Of a stretch of 64,000 nucleotides of DNA, positions 36,109-44,124 are shown piece by piece. The notes beneath the pieces are model-generated. The model did no database searches and was not told where the DNA came from. It saw only the letters and a list, made by a program, of their open reading frames with translations. The position numbers and the translations under genes were made by a program. The stretch spans positions 62,001 to 126,000 of the forward strand of contig NZ_JAEKJT010000008.1 in NCBI RefSeq assembly GCF_017303055.1, in the 5' to 3' direction. The stretch comes from Halomonas litopenaei (GTDB lineage: Bacteria; Pseudomonadota; Gammaproteobacteria; Pseudomonadales; Halomonadaceae). Numbering within the stretch: position 1 is the first letter of the stretch; each line of letters opens with the position of its first letter.

Positions 36109-37281
36109 TCAGGCTGCGTGCAGTGGACGCGAGGGACCAAAGTGCTCGTAGTGGCGCTGCTCAGGGGCAATACCCAGGGCGGCCAGGTGGCTGTCGATGG
36201 CACTCATGAAGGGCCCAGGGCCGACAAAATAGCACTGGGTATCGGCACCGGGCAGCAGTCGGGCGAGCAGAGACTGTTCAAGGCGTCCCGTGATATCACC
36301 GTCGTCTCCATGATCATAGGCACAGATCCGCGTCATCAGCGTCGGGTACTCCCTCACCAGGGCGTCCACTTCGCTGCGAAAGGCGTGGTGGTGGATGTCC
36401 CTTGCCGCATGGACATAGCACAGCCGGCGGCCCTGGCTGAGCGCCTGGCGTGCCAGCGGCAGCATCGGCGTCTGGCCCACGCCACCGCTGATCAGCATCA
36501 CCGGCCTATCACTATTGTCCAGCGTCAACTCTCCGGCGGGAGGCAACAGCGCCAGGGTGTCGCCAACCTGCATCTGCTGGTGCAAATAGTTGCTGACCCG
36601 TCCGCCTGGCTCCTGCTTGACCGAGATGCGGTAATCGCAGCCGTTGGGGCTGCCGGACAGGCTGTAATGGCGGTGGACGGTCTCGCCGTCGATGCGCAGT
36701 TGCAGTCCGATGTACTGACCCGGCAGCGCATCGGCGACCGGCTGACCATCGCAAGGTGCCAGGATGAAGGAGCGAATGACCTCACACTCGCGCTGGATAT
36801 GGGCAATGCGAAACTCGCGCAGGCCCTGCCAGCCACCGGGGCGGCCAGCGAAGGCCTGATAGCGCTCGGCCTCTGCCGCGATCAGCAGCTCGGCCAGGTC
36901 GCCATACAGGGCTCCCCAGGCGTCAGCGATCTCGGCGGTGACGGCATCGCCCAGGACGTCGCCGATGGCGGCCATCAGGCACTCGCCGACGATGGGGTAC
37001 TGCTCGGGCTGGATGCCCAGCGAGACATGCTTGCTGATGACGGATTGCATCTGCTGGCGAACCGCCTCGGGCTGCTGGCGCAGCCCCACGTAGGCGAGCA
37101 CTCCCCGTGCCAGGGCCTTGGGCTGGCCGCCGTCGGCCTGGTGGGCCTGGTTGAACACCGCCTTGACCTCTGGGTAGCGCTCGAACATCAGCGGGTAGAA
37201 GCGGGCAGTAATGGCGTCCAGATGCTCGGCGACCAGCGGGGCGGTAGCATCGATGATGGCGTCTTGGGCAGCTGTGGTCAT
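36109..37281 (-). CDS. hmp: Nitric oxide dioxygenase (flavohemoglobin)
   Basis: The protein oxidises NO to nitrate with oxygen and NAD(P)H in the cytoplasm. Residues 1 to about 140 are the globin, with Tyr29 (distal side) and the proximal His85 in SKHVSLGI at the same numbers as E. coli Hmp. The FAD part has RHYSLSGSPNG, and the NAD part has ISGGVGQTPMLPLA and CYFVGPGPFM, ending in YEHFGP. The ATG at 37281 has CAGGACC upstream and gives 390 residues. It is divergent from norR. NO-dependent control by NorR or by the distant NsrR is expected. Confidence 0.95.
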   Translation of the reverse strand: MTTAAQDAIIDATAPLVAEHLDAITARFYPLMFERYPEVKAVFNQAHQADGGQPKALARGVLAYVGLRQQPEAVRQQMQSVISKHVSLGIQPEQYPIVGECLMAAIGDVLGDAVTAEIADAWGALYGDLAELLIAAEAERYQAFAGRPGGWQGLREFRIAHIQRECEVIRSFILAPCDGQPVADALPGQYIGLQLRIDGETVHRHYSLSGSPNGCDYRISVKQEPGGRVSNYLHQQMQVGDTLALLPPAGELTLDNSDRPVMLISGGVGQTPMLPLARQALSQGRRLCYVHAARDIHHHAFRSEVDALVREYPTLMTRICAYDHGDDGDITGRLEQSLLARLLPGADTQCYFVGPGPFMSAIDSHLAALGIAPEQRHYEHFGPSRPLHAA

Positions 37282-37454
37282 GGTAGGTCCTGTCAGGGAA
37301 AGGTGGTGACGAAGGTGCCGTGCATCCTTCATCTTGGCGTCTTGGCGCTGTCGTATCGGAGGCTTGGCTCGCTGCGGACTATTCGTTGCCCTGGCGAGGT
37401 GGTCAGCCAGGCTGTCGCAGCGGGTCGGAGGGTGGCCGTTCGCGCCCGTGCTGA

Positions 37455-37502
37455 AGCGCTGCGCGTTTTAAGATCAAGAGCGCTGCGCGTTTTAAGATCA
37501 AG
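37455..37502. repeat. Perfect 24-bp tandem duplication upstream of hmp
   Basis: Two identical 24-base units, 37455-37478 and 37479-37502, each contain TTTTAAGATCAAG. They are exact copies, so the duplication looks recent. Confidence 0.9.
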
Positions 37503-37691
37503 AACGTGGTGACGCGTCAGGCTCCCTCTGCCTGATGTCTCAGGAGCAAGGGCCGTGCCCAGGCGTCATGGGTGCGCCAACTTGCCGCGGCCCTGGCAGG
37601 ATCGCCAGCGAGGATGCGGGCTGGGGCGGGCTAGGGCAGGCTGGGGCGGGCAGGATGAGCGCGATCGAGGGGCGAGTGAATGTTGCCTAGT

Positions 37692-37702
37692 GTCATATCG
37701 AC
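37692..37702 (+). promoter_or_regulatory. Candidate NorR-binding site
   Basis: GTCATATCGAC has the GT-N7-AC spacing reported for NorR sites and one change from GTCA-N3-TGAC. It is 50 bases upstream of the norR start and in the region shared with hmp. Confidence 0.4.
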
Positions 37703-37720
37703 AGGGTTATTGCTATCTTT

Positions 37721-37739
37721 TTGACACTGGTCATGTCAA
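37721..37739. promoter_or_regulatory. Inverted repeat at the norR start, Crp/Fnr-like core
   Basis: TTGACA-N7-TGTCAA is a perfect inverted repeat. Its left part TTGAC-ACTG-GTCAT also resembles the NnrR/Dnr box TTGAC-N4-GTCAA. It ends 13 bases before the GTG start, too close for class II activation, so repression or autoregulation is more likely. Confidence 0.45.
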
Positions 37740-37752
37740 AAGGACAAAGCGG

Positions 37753-39312
37753 GTGGTCGATTTTCTTCAACAGCTGCGCGGACTGTTGCAGCGGCTGGGA
37801 GACCAACAGGGGCCTGAGCTCGCCGAGGCCTGGCAGGGCGTGCTGCGCTCGCTGGTGGCGAGAACGTCGGCGGACGCCAGTGCCTTGCTGGTCGTACACG
37901 GGCCAGGGCTTCGACCCGTGGCGATTCAGGGCCTGCCTGATGGGGTCGCGGGCAGAACCTTTGTGCTCCAGGACCATCCTCGCCTGGACGCTATCGCCAA
38001 GGCGCCCGGGGTCTGTCGCTTTGCTGCCGACTGTGGGTTACCCGATCCCTATGATGGCCTGCTGGATGACGGCCTGACTCCGGTGCATGACTGCCTGGGT
38101 GTCCCGCTGCGCGATGGTGGCGAGCTGATCGGCATGCTGACCCTGGACGCGCTGACACCGGGCGCCCTCGCCGACTTGGATGACGAGGGACTGCTGGCCG
38201 CTGCCGAGCTACTGGGCACCTGCCTGCGCCTGTCGCAGCGTCTGGACAGTGCGCGTTTGCAGCTGGCCCTGAACCATGCTCCTGAGAGCCATCGCAACCA
38301 GCGCCTGGTGGGCTGGCGCAGCGCCACCATGCGCAAGCTGATGGCGTCGGTCGAACTGGTGGCAGCCACCGACATGAGCGTGCTGGTGCACGGGGAAACC
38401 GGTGTCGGCAAGGAGCGTATTGCTCACGCCCTGCATCATGGTTCGCGCCGCGCCGGGGGCCCCTTGGTGGTGGTGAACTGTGCGGCGTTACCGGCGTCAC
38501 TGATCGAAAGTACCCTGTTCGGCCACCGGCGCGGCGCCTTCTCCGGGGCGGTGAGCGATCACAAAGGCCACTTCCAGATGGCCGACGGTGGCACCCTCGT
38601 GCTGGATGAAGTGGGAGAACTGCCTCTGGAGCTGCAGCCGAAGCTGCTGCGGGTGCTGCAGGAAGGGGAGATTCAGCCCCTGGGCAGCGATCAGCTGCGC
38701 CATGTCGACGTCAGGGTGGTAGCGGTGACCAACCGGGATCTGGCCCAGGAGGTGACCCAGGGACGCTTTCGTGAAGACCTCTATCATCGGCTCAGCGCCT
38801 TTCCCCTTGAGGTCCCGCCGCTGCGCCAGCGCCTGGATGACGTGATGTTGCTGGCCGGACATTTTCTCGAGCAAAACCGGGTGCGACTTGGCGTCGGCAA
38901 TCTGCGTCTGAGCGACCAGGCGCGGGCAGCACTGCTTGCATGGCACTGGCCGGGCAACGTGCGTGAGCTGGAGTCCCTGCTGGCCAGGGCGTCGCTGCTG
39001 GCGATGGCCGAGGTCGACCGGCTGGCGTCACCGGATGCACGACGCAGAAGCCTGCGTATCGATACCGTCCACCTTGGACTGAAGACACCTCCTCTGACGC
39101 GCTCAGCCGCCCACCTCGATGAGCAGGTGAGTGCTCAGCGTGGGACCGCACACGACCTATTGCCGCTCAGGGAGGCGACGGACGAGTTCCAGCGCGATTG
39201 CATCAGCCAGGCCCTGGCCATGGAGCAGAGCTGGGCCGGAACGGCGCGTCGGCTGGGCATGGACCCGGGCAACCTGCACCGGCTGGCCAAGCGGCTGGGG
39301 CTGAAGGCCTGA
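37753..39312 (+). CDS. norR: NO-responsive sigma-54 activator NorR
   Basis: The 519-residue protein has an N-terminal GAF domain (in E. coli NorR it holds the NO-sensing iron), an AAA+ domain and a C-terminal Fis-type helix. Walker A is GETGVGKE (214-221), Walker B GGTLVLDEVGE, and the sigma-54 contact loop is GAFSGA rather than the usual GAFTGA. The helix at the end is GTARRLGMDPGNLHRLAKRLG. I chose the GTG at 37753 (AAAGGA upstream) because it gives the family's usual length; the longer frame adds 66 unlikely residues. It stands between hmp and nnrS-norCBQD. No clear -24/-12 promoter was found before norC or hmp, so its targets are uncertain. Confidence 0.9.
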   Translation: MVDFLQQLRGLLQRLGDQQGPELAEAWQGVLRSLVARTSADASALLVVHGPGLRPVAIQGLPDGVAGRTFVLQDHPRLDAIAKAPGVCRFAADCGLPDPYDGLLDDGLTPVHDCLGVPLRDGGELIGMLTLDALTPGALADLDDEGLLAAAELLGTCLRLSQRLDSARLQLALNHAPESHRNQRLVGWRSATMRKLMASVELVAATDMSVLVHGETGVGKERIAHALHHGSRRAGGPLVVVNCAALPASLIESTLFGHRRGAFSGAVSDHKGHFQMADGGTLVLDEVGELPLELQPKLLRVLQEGEIQPLGSDQLRHVDVRVVAVTNRDLAQEVTQGRFREDLYHRLSAFPLEVPPLRQRLDDVMLLAGHFLEQNRVRLGVGNLRLSDQARAALLAWHWPGNVRELESLLARASLLAMAEVDRLASPDARRRSLRIDTVHLGLKTPPLTRSAAHLDEQVSAQRGTAHDLLPLREATDEFQRDCISQALAMEQSWAGTARRLGMDPGNLHRLAKRLGLKA

Positions 39313-39468
39313 GGGGTGCCCGGAGGCACTAGCGAGGCTGCTATCTGGAGGCGGCCAGCAGGGGGAAGGTTGGCGTGGCATCGGCAGTGCCTTTGATGTG
39401 CATCATGGTGGCGATAGCCAAAGCGGGCCAGACTGGACAAGACCAACGGCTTTACTCGGGTACTTGTC

Positions 39469-40653
39469 ATGTCCTCCATTGCCGATCGCCTGCCGCTGGC
39501 ACGCCTTGCCTTTCGTCCCTTCTTCTTGCTGGCGGCGGCATTCAGCCTGCTGTCGCTGCTGCTGTGGCTGGGCTACTGGCACGGCGTGTTCCTGCTGTCG
39601 CCCCGGGCGGGCATGCTGTGGTGGCACCAGCACGAAATGCTGTTTGGCGTGGTGGCCGCGGTGGTCTCGGGTTTTCTGTTGACCGCGGTGCAGACCTGGA
39701 CGGGACTGCGTGGCCTGCACGGTGGTCCACTGCTCGGGCTTGTAGCGCTGTGGCTGGCGGCGAGGCTAGGGCTGGCGTTTCCCGGCTTGCCCGAGCCCCT
39801 GGTAGTGGCGCTGGACGTCGGCTTTCTTGCGCTGGTCTGTGCAGTGATGGCGGTGATGGTCATTCGTGCCAGGCGCTGGCGTAATCTGGTCTTTATCCCG
39901 GTGCTGGCGATTCTGGCCGGGGCCAATCTGGGCAGTCACCTGGGGGTTGCTCGGGGAGACCCGGAGCTGGTACGTCAGTCCTCCTACCTGGCGGTCATGC
40001 TGGTCACGTTGATCATGGCCGTGCTGGGGGGGAGGGTCATCCCGATGTTCACCGCCAACCGCATGGGACTCAAGCGACGACCGTCGCTGGGGTGGCTGGA
40101 AGGTGCGGCACTGGGCAGTCTGGCCGTGGCGGTGCTGCTGCAGCTGGCCCGGACGTTTGGCATTGAGCTGCCTGATGCCCTGCTGGCCAGTATTCTGTTG
40201 TTGGCGGCAGTGCTTCACCCGCTGCGTCTGATCCGCTGGCAAGGGGTGGCCACCGCGCGGGAGCCGCTGTTGTGGAGTCTGCACCTGAGCTATGCCTTTG
40301 TCCCATTGGGACTGCTGCTGTGGGCGTTCGGGCTGTTCGGTGTCGGCCGCGTGGAGCTGGGCATTCACGCCATCACGGTGGGCGCCATGGGGACCATGAT
40401 GCTGTCGATGATGTGCCGCGTGTCGCTGGGACATACCGGCCGTCCGATGCGCTGCCTGCCGGGGGTCGGCGTGGCCCTGGGGCTGCTGGTCATCGCCGGA
40501 CTGTCACGCTCGCTGCTGTTGGCGCTATGGCCTTCGGTAACCCACTGGGTCTACAGCGCCAGTATTGTGTGCTGGTGCGCCGGCTACGGACTGTTCCTTC
40601 TGCACTACCTGCCGATACTGAGCGCACCTCGCCTCGACGGCCAGATGGGCTAG
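39469..40653 (+). CDS. nnrS: NnrS family heme-copper membrane protein
   Basis: The 394-residue protein has about twelve hydrophobic segments and the NnrS patterns LAFRPFFLLAAAF, WWHQHEMLFGVVAAVVSGF, GGRVIPMFTANR and VSLGHTGRP, with conserved histidines in several of them. NnrS proteins bind heme and copper, are linked to NO metabolism in denitrifiers and relieve nitrosative stress by a mechanism that is not settled. It lies downstream of norR and is followed after four bases by a SirB2-like gene. Confidence 0.92.
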   Translation: MSSIADRLPLARLAFRPFFLLAAAFSLLSLLLWLGYWHGVFLLSPRAGMLWWHQHEMLFGVVAAVVSGFLLTAVQTWTGLRGLHGGPLLGLVALWLAARLGLAFPGLPEPLVVALDVGFLALVCAVMAVMVIRARRWRNLVFIPVLAILAGANLGSHLGVARGDPELVRQSSYLAVMLVTLIMAVLGGRVIPMFTANRMGLKRRPSLGWLEGAALGSLAVAVLLQLARTFGIELPDALLASILLLAAVLHPLRLIRWQGVATAREPLLWSLHLSYAFVPLGLLLWAFGLFGVGRVELGIHAITVGAMGTMMLSMMCRVSLGHTGRPMRCLPGVGVALGLLVIAGLSRSLLLALWPSVTHWVYSASIVCWCAGYGLFLLHYLPILSAPRLDGQMG

Positions 40654-40657
40654 CACC

Positions 40658-41059
40658 ATGTCGGCAAGCCTCTATCTGTTCATGAAATCGCTGCATGTGA
40701 CGCTGGCCGTGTTCAGCGTGCTGTTCTTCGCCTGGCGCTGGTGTCGCGCCATGCAGGCCGGTCCAGCGGTTGGCTCCCCCACGATGAGAAAGCTCCCTCA
40801 TGTTCTGGACAGCCTGTTGCTGGCGGCAGGGGTAGCGCTGATGGTGTCGACATCCCAGTGGCCTCACCAGACACCCTGGCTTGCCGCCAAGCTGACGGCC
40901 TTGCTGGCCTATATCGGGCTTGGAATGCTGGCCATGCGTCCCTCCTTGCCTGACTGGGCGCGCAGCGTCGCTGCCTCACTGGCTCTTGTGGTGTTTCTCT
41001 ACATGCTGGGGGCGGCTCATCGCCACAGCATGCTCTCCTGGTTTTCGTCATTTTCATGA
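40658..41059 (+). CDS. SirB2-family small membrane protein
   Basis: The 133-residue protein has four hydrophobic segments. KSLHVTLAVFSVLFFAWRW near the start, LPHVLDSLLLAAGVALM and WLAAKLTALLAYIGLGMLAM match the SirB2 family of putative heme-associated membrane proteins, several of which sit beside nor or nnrS genes. It follows nnrS by four bases, so the two are co-transcribed. The function is unknown; a role in NO or heme handling is suggested by context only. Confidence 0.78.
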   Translation: MSASLYLFMKSLHVTLAVFSVLFFAWRWCRAMQAGPAVGSPTMRKLPHVLDSLLLAAGVALMVSTSQWPHQTPWLAAKLTALLAYIGLGMLAMRPSLPDWARSVAASLALVVFLYMLGAAHRHSMLSWFSSFS

Positions 41060-41217
41060 TCCGATGACGGCTCGTCTTTGAGCTGTATCAATGCTTTTCT
41101 TTCAGTGTTTATGGTGACGGAATTGTCTCCATGAAGTGGGCAAATCTCTTTGCCAAAAAAGGGTGAATAACGTCACTCCATTAAGTGGTTGATAGGGCGA
41201 ATCAATCAATAAAATGG

Positions 41218-41231
41218 GTGATGCACGTCAT
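41218..41231 (+). promoter_or_regulatory. norC: Dnr/NnrR-like box upstream of norC
   Basis: GTGAT-GCAC-GTCAT matches the Dnr/Nnr pattern TTGAT-N4-GTCAA except at the two outer bases. A TATGAA element at 41253 sits at the distance expected for a class II promoter at this box. The norC ATG is at 41345. Confidence 0.45.
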
Positions 41232-41251
41232 ATTCCGAGTGTTTTTGTCAG

Positions 41252-41275
41252 GTATGAAGTCTCTCCTCTTCATAC
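41252..41275. repeat. Inverted repeat in the norC leader
   Basis: GTATGAAG and CTTCATAC are perfect 8-bp arms with an 8-base loop, overlapping the presumed -10 of norC. It could be an operator or a 5' hairpin. Two direct copies of CGGCGCCATGG follow at about 41285 and 41308. Confidence 0.5.
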
Positions 41276-41344
41276 AATGAATATCGGCGCCATGGAGGTC
41301 TGTCTTTTCGGCGCCATGGGCCAAAAAAATGAGGAGACGTCGTC

Positions 41345-41797
41345 ATGGCCGAGGGTCTGACAAAATCTGCAGCACGCAACATCTTCTATGGTGGCTCACT
41401 GTTTTTCTTCCTGATCTTTGTAGCTCTGACGGCGCATAGTCACTGGTACATCGTGAAGGAGTCTACCAGTGCGCTCCCTCTCACCGATTCGGTAAGGGCA
41501 GGCAAGCATGTCTGGGAGAAAAACATGTGTATCAACTGCCATAGCATTATGGGTGAGGGGGCCTATTTCGCACCAGAGCTTTCCAATGTATGGACACGCT
41601 ACAAGGGACGTGACAACCCAGAGGCTGCTAGAGCAGGCCTGGCCGCCTGGATGCGCGCACAGCCGCTAGCGATCCCCGGTCGTCGAAAGATGCCGCACTT
41701 TGACCTTAGCGACGAAGAAATGACGTCGTTGATCGACTTCCTTCAATGGACCGATGCCATCGATGACCAGAACTGGCCACCCCATGAGTCCGGGTAG
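41345..41797 (+). CDS. norC: Nitric oxide reductase small subunit, cytochrome c (NorC)
   Basis: The 150-residue protein has one N-terminal membrane anchor (NIFYGGSLFFFLIFVALTAHSHW) and a periplasmic heme c domain with CINCH (C62, C65, H66) and a distal Met in RRKMPHF. GEGAYFAPELSNVWTRY is strongly conserved in NorC. It takes electrons from periplasmic carriers and passes them to NorB for reduction of two NO to N2O. GAGGAG precedes the start. It forms an operon with norB 80 bases downstream. Confidence 0.96.
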   Translation: MAEGLTKSAARNIFYGGSLFFFLIFVALTAHSHWYIVKESTSALPLTDSVRAGKHVWEKNMCINCHSIMGEGAYFAPELSNVWTRYKGRDNPEAARAGLAAWMRAQPLAIPGRRKMPHFDLSDEEMTSLIDFLQWTDAIDDQNWPPHESG

Positions 41798-41877
41798 CAG
41801 CCTCTGGCTATGCCAGCCAGTGGTCGGCAGTCACGAGATGGGGTCGAGAGAGGGATAATCCTGGAGGGATATGCAAC

Positions 41878-43218
41878 ATGAAATATGAAACGCAGAAGGT
41901 GGCCTACGCCTTCTTTCTGGTCGCCATGGGGCTGTTTGCCCTGCAGGTCGTGTTTGGCATCATGGCCGCAGTGGTCTATGTGTTTCCTGATTTTCTGGCC
42001 CAGGTCATGCCGTTTAACGTGATCCGGGTTAGCCATACCAACCTGCTGATCGTGTGGCTGTTGATCGGCTTTATGGGCTGTACCTACTACCTGATGCCGG
42101 AAGAGGCTGAACGGGAGATCCATAGTCCGATGCTGGCCTATCTTCAGCTGGGCATCTTCGTGGTCGCGGGCGTCGCCGCCCTGGCGTGCTACCAGCTGGG
42201 GATCCATGAGGGGCGTGAATTTCTCGAGCAGCCGTTCTTCGTCAAGGTGCTGATCACGGTGTCCTTCCTGATCTTTCTCTATAACACCAGCATGACCTTG
42301 CTCAAGGGCCGCAAGACCACCATCAACCTGGTGTTGATGCTCGGCCTGTGGCTGGCCGCGGTGTTCTGGCTGTTCGCATTCTACAACCCGGGCAACCTGT
42401 CGGTGGACAAGGTCTACTGGTGGTGGGTGGTGCATCTCTGGGTGGAAGGCGTGTGGGAGCTGATCATGGCGTCGCTGCTGGGATATCTGCTGATCAAGAT
42501 GTCCGGGGTGGACCGCGAGGTGATCGAGAAGTGGCTGTACGTCATCGTCGGTCTGTCGCTGTTCTCGGGGCTACTCGGCACCGGACACCACTACTACTGG
42601 ATCGGCACCCCCAGCTACTGGCAGCCCATCGGCAGCATCTTCTCGACCCTTGAGGTGATTCCGTTCTTCGCCATGGTGGTGTTCTCCTTTGTGATGTTCT
42701 GGAAGGGCTCGCGCAATCACCCCAACAAGGCGGCCATGCTGTGGACCATGGGATGCCCGACGGTGGCCTTCTTCGGTGCCGGGGTGTGGGGCTTCATGCA
42801 TACCCTGTCCTTCATCAACTACTACTCCCACGGCACTCAGGTGACGGCAGCCCATGGCCATCTGGCCTTCTATGGCGCCTACGTGATGCTGATCCTCGGG
42901 GTGATCAGCTATGCCATGCCGCAGCTGCGCCGGACTCAGCCCTTCCACCAGGTGCTCAATATGTGGGGCTTCTGGATTCTGACGTCGGCCATGTGCTTCA
43001 TGACCTTCACCCTGACCTTTGCCGGTGCGGTGCAGACCCATCTGCAGCGGGTGCTGGGAATGAACTACATGGAGGTGCAGGACCAGCTCGGCCTGTTCTA
43101 CGCCATGCGCCTGGGCACCGGTATCGCTGTGGTGGTGGGCGCGGCGCTACTGCTCTATGCCTTGTTCGGGCCGATTCGCCGTGGCACGGCGGCGGGCTCG
43201 ACACTGTCTGCTGCCTGA
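41878..43218 (+). CDS. norB: Nitric oxide reductase large subunit (NorB)
   Basis: This heme-copper oxidase-fold protein of 446 residues has twelve membrane segments and the low-spin and high-spin heme ligands and FeB histidines in NVIRVSHTNLL (H53), VVHLWVEGVWELIMA (His plus the Glu typical of NorB), LGTGHHYYWIG and AHGHLAFYGAYVM. It reduces NO to N2O at the binuclear heme b3/FeB site. The cytochrome c-linked (cNOR) type is shown by the separate norC upstream and the absence of the N-terminal qNOR extension. A hairpin follows the stop codon. Confidence 0.97.
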   Translation: MKYETQKVAYAFFLVAMGLFALQVVFGIMAAVVYVFPDFLAQVMPFNVIRVSHTNLLIVWLLIGFMGCTYYLMPEEAEREIHSPMLAYLQLGIFVVAGVAALACYQLGIHEGREFLEQPFFVKVLITVSFLIFLYNTSMTLLKGRKTTINLVLMLGLWLAAVFWLFAFYNPGNLSVDKVYWWWVVHLWVEGVWELIMASLLGYLLIKMSGVDREVIEKWLYVIVGLSLFSGLLGTGHHYYWIGTPSYWQPIGSIFSTLEVIPFFAMVVFSFVMFWKGSRNHPNKAAMLWTMGCPTVAFFGAGVWGFMHTLSFINYYSHGTQVTAAHGHLAFYGAYVMLILGVISYAMPQLRRTQPFHQVLNMWGFWILTSAMCFMTFTLTFAGAVQTHLQRVLGMNYMEVQDQLGLFYAMRLGTGIAVVVGAALLLYALFGPIRRGTAAGSTLSAA

Positions 43219-43224
43219 CCCGCA

Positions 43225-43250
43225 TCGAGGCCGTCTTAGGGCGGCCTCGA
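43225..43250 (+). other. Hairpin between norB and norQ
   Basis: TCGAGGCCG and CGGCCTCGA form a perfect 9-bp stem with an 8-base loop. No T-tract follows, so it may protect the norCB mRNA end or partly reduce read-through into norQD. Confidence 0.55.
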
Positions 43251-43270
43251 ATGTCTGGAGGACCCCCTTG

Positions 43271-44116
43271 ATGACTCACGCTTCACTCTCACCACTACTC
43301 TCACCACTACTCGCACCACAGCCGCGCAGCCTGGCCGCTGACAGCGTACCGTTCTACCAACCTCAGGGTAACGAAGTCGCGCTGTTCGAGCATGCCTATC
43401 GCCAGCGGCTGCCGCTGATGCTCAAGGGGCCCACGGGCTGCGGCAAGACGCGTTTCGTGCGTCACATGGCAGCGCGGCTTGGCCTGCCGCTGCATACGGT
43501 GGCCTGTCATGATGACCTGACGGCGTCAGATCTGACCGGGCGCTATCTGCTCAAGGGTGGGGAAACCGAGTGGTCCGATGGCCCCCTGACCCGGGCGGTT
43601 CGCGGCGGTGGGATCTGTTATCTGGATGAGGTGGTGGAAGCACGCAAGGACGTGACCGTGGTGCTGCATCCGCTGACCGATGACCGGCGCCTGCTGCCGC
43701 TGGAGCGCACCGGCGAGCAGCTTTTGGCCCCGGATGATTTCATGCTGGTGGTGTCCTACAACCCGGGCTACCAGCATATTCTCAAGACCCTCAAGCCCAG
43801 CACGCGCCAGCGCTTCGTGGCCATCTCGCTGGACTTTCCCGCGGCATCGATCGAAGTCGACATCGTAGCCCGGGAGAGCGGCCTGCCCCGTCAGCGCTGC
43901 GAGGCGCTGGTCAGCCTGGCCGCCCGGCTCAGGACGATGAAGGGCCAGGATCTGGAGGAGGGCGTCTCGACACGCCTGTTGATCTACTGCGCCAGCTTGA
44001 TCCAGGCCGGCATGCCGGTGCTGGACGCCGCCCGGGCAGCGCTGCTGGAACCTCTCAGTGACGATCCTGATGTGCTGAAGGGCATCGAGGATGTCGTCAC
44101 CGCCACGTTTGGGTAG
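43271..44116 (+). CDS. norQ: MoxR-type AAA+ ATPase for NO reductase activation (NorQ)
   Basis: The 281-residue protein has Walker A GPTGCGKT (53-60), Walker B GGICYLDEV and a sensor region VVSYNPGYQ, all typical of the CbbQ/NirQ/NorQ group. With NorD it is required to insert FeB and activate NorB in related bacteria. The ATG at 43271 has GGAGG upstream; a longer open frame reaches into norB and is not used. The N-terminus holds a small in-frame tandem repeat (LSPLLSPLL from a 12-bp unit). Confidence 0.93.
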   Translation: MTHASLSPLLSPLLAPQPRSLAADSVPFYQPQGNEVALFEHAYRQRLPLMLKGPTGCGKTRFVRHMAARLGLPLHTVACHDDLTASDLTGRYLLKGGETEWSDGPLTRAVRGGGICYLDEVVEARKDVTVVLHPLTDDRRLLPLERTGEQLLAPDDFMLVVSYNPGYQHILKTLKPSTRQRFVAISLDFPAASIEVDIVARESGLPRQRCEALVSLAARLRTMKGQDLEEGVSTRLLIYCASLIQAGMPVLDAARAALLEPLSDDPDVLKGIEDVVTATFG

Positions 44117-44124
44117 CCACTGTC

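Larger units (their letters stand above)
37282..37752. other. Divergent region hmp / norR
   Basis: About 470 bases containing a perfect 24-bp tandem duplication (37455-37502), a GC-rich 10-bp-period repeat (37620-37654), a NorR-like site (37692-37702) and an inverted repeat next to the norR start (37721-37739). No gene is seen. Confidence 0.6.

Noticed and set aside
36058..37512. Open frame of 484 codons on the plus strand
   Set aside because: It runs opposite hmp, whose protein is clearly conserved; long antisense frames are common in GC-rich genes. The translated peptide has no recognisable domain.
41186..41202. TTGAT and ATCAA half-sites upstream of norC as an Fnr box
   Set aside because: The spacer is seven bases instead of four.
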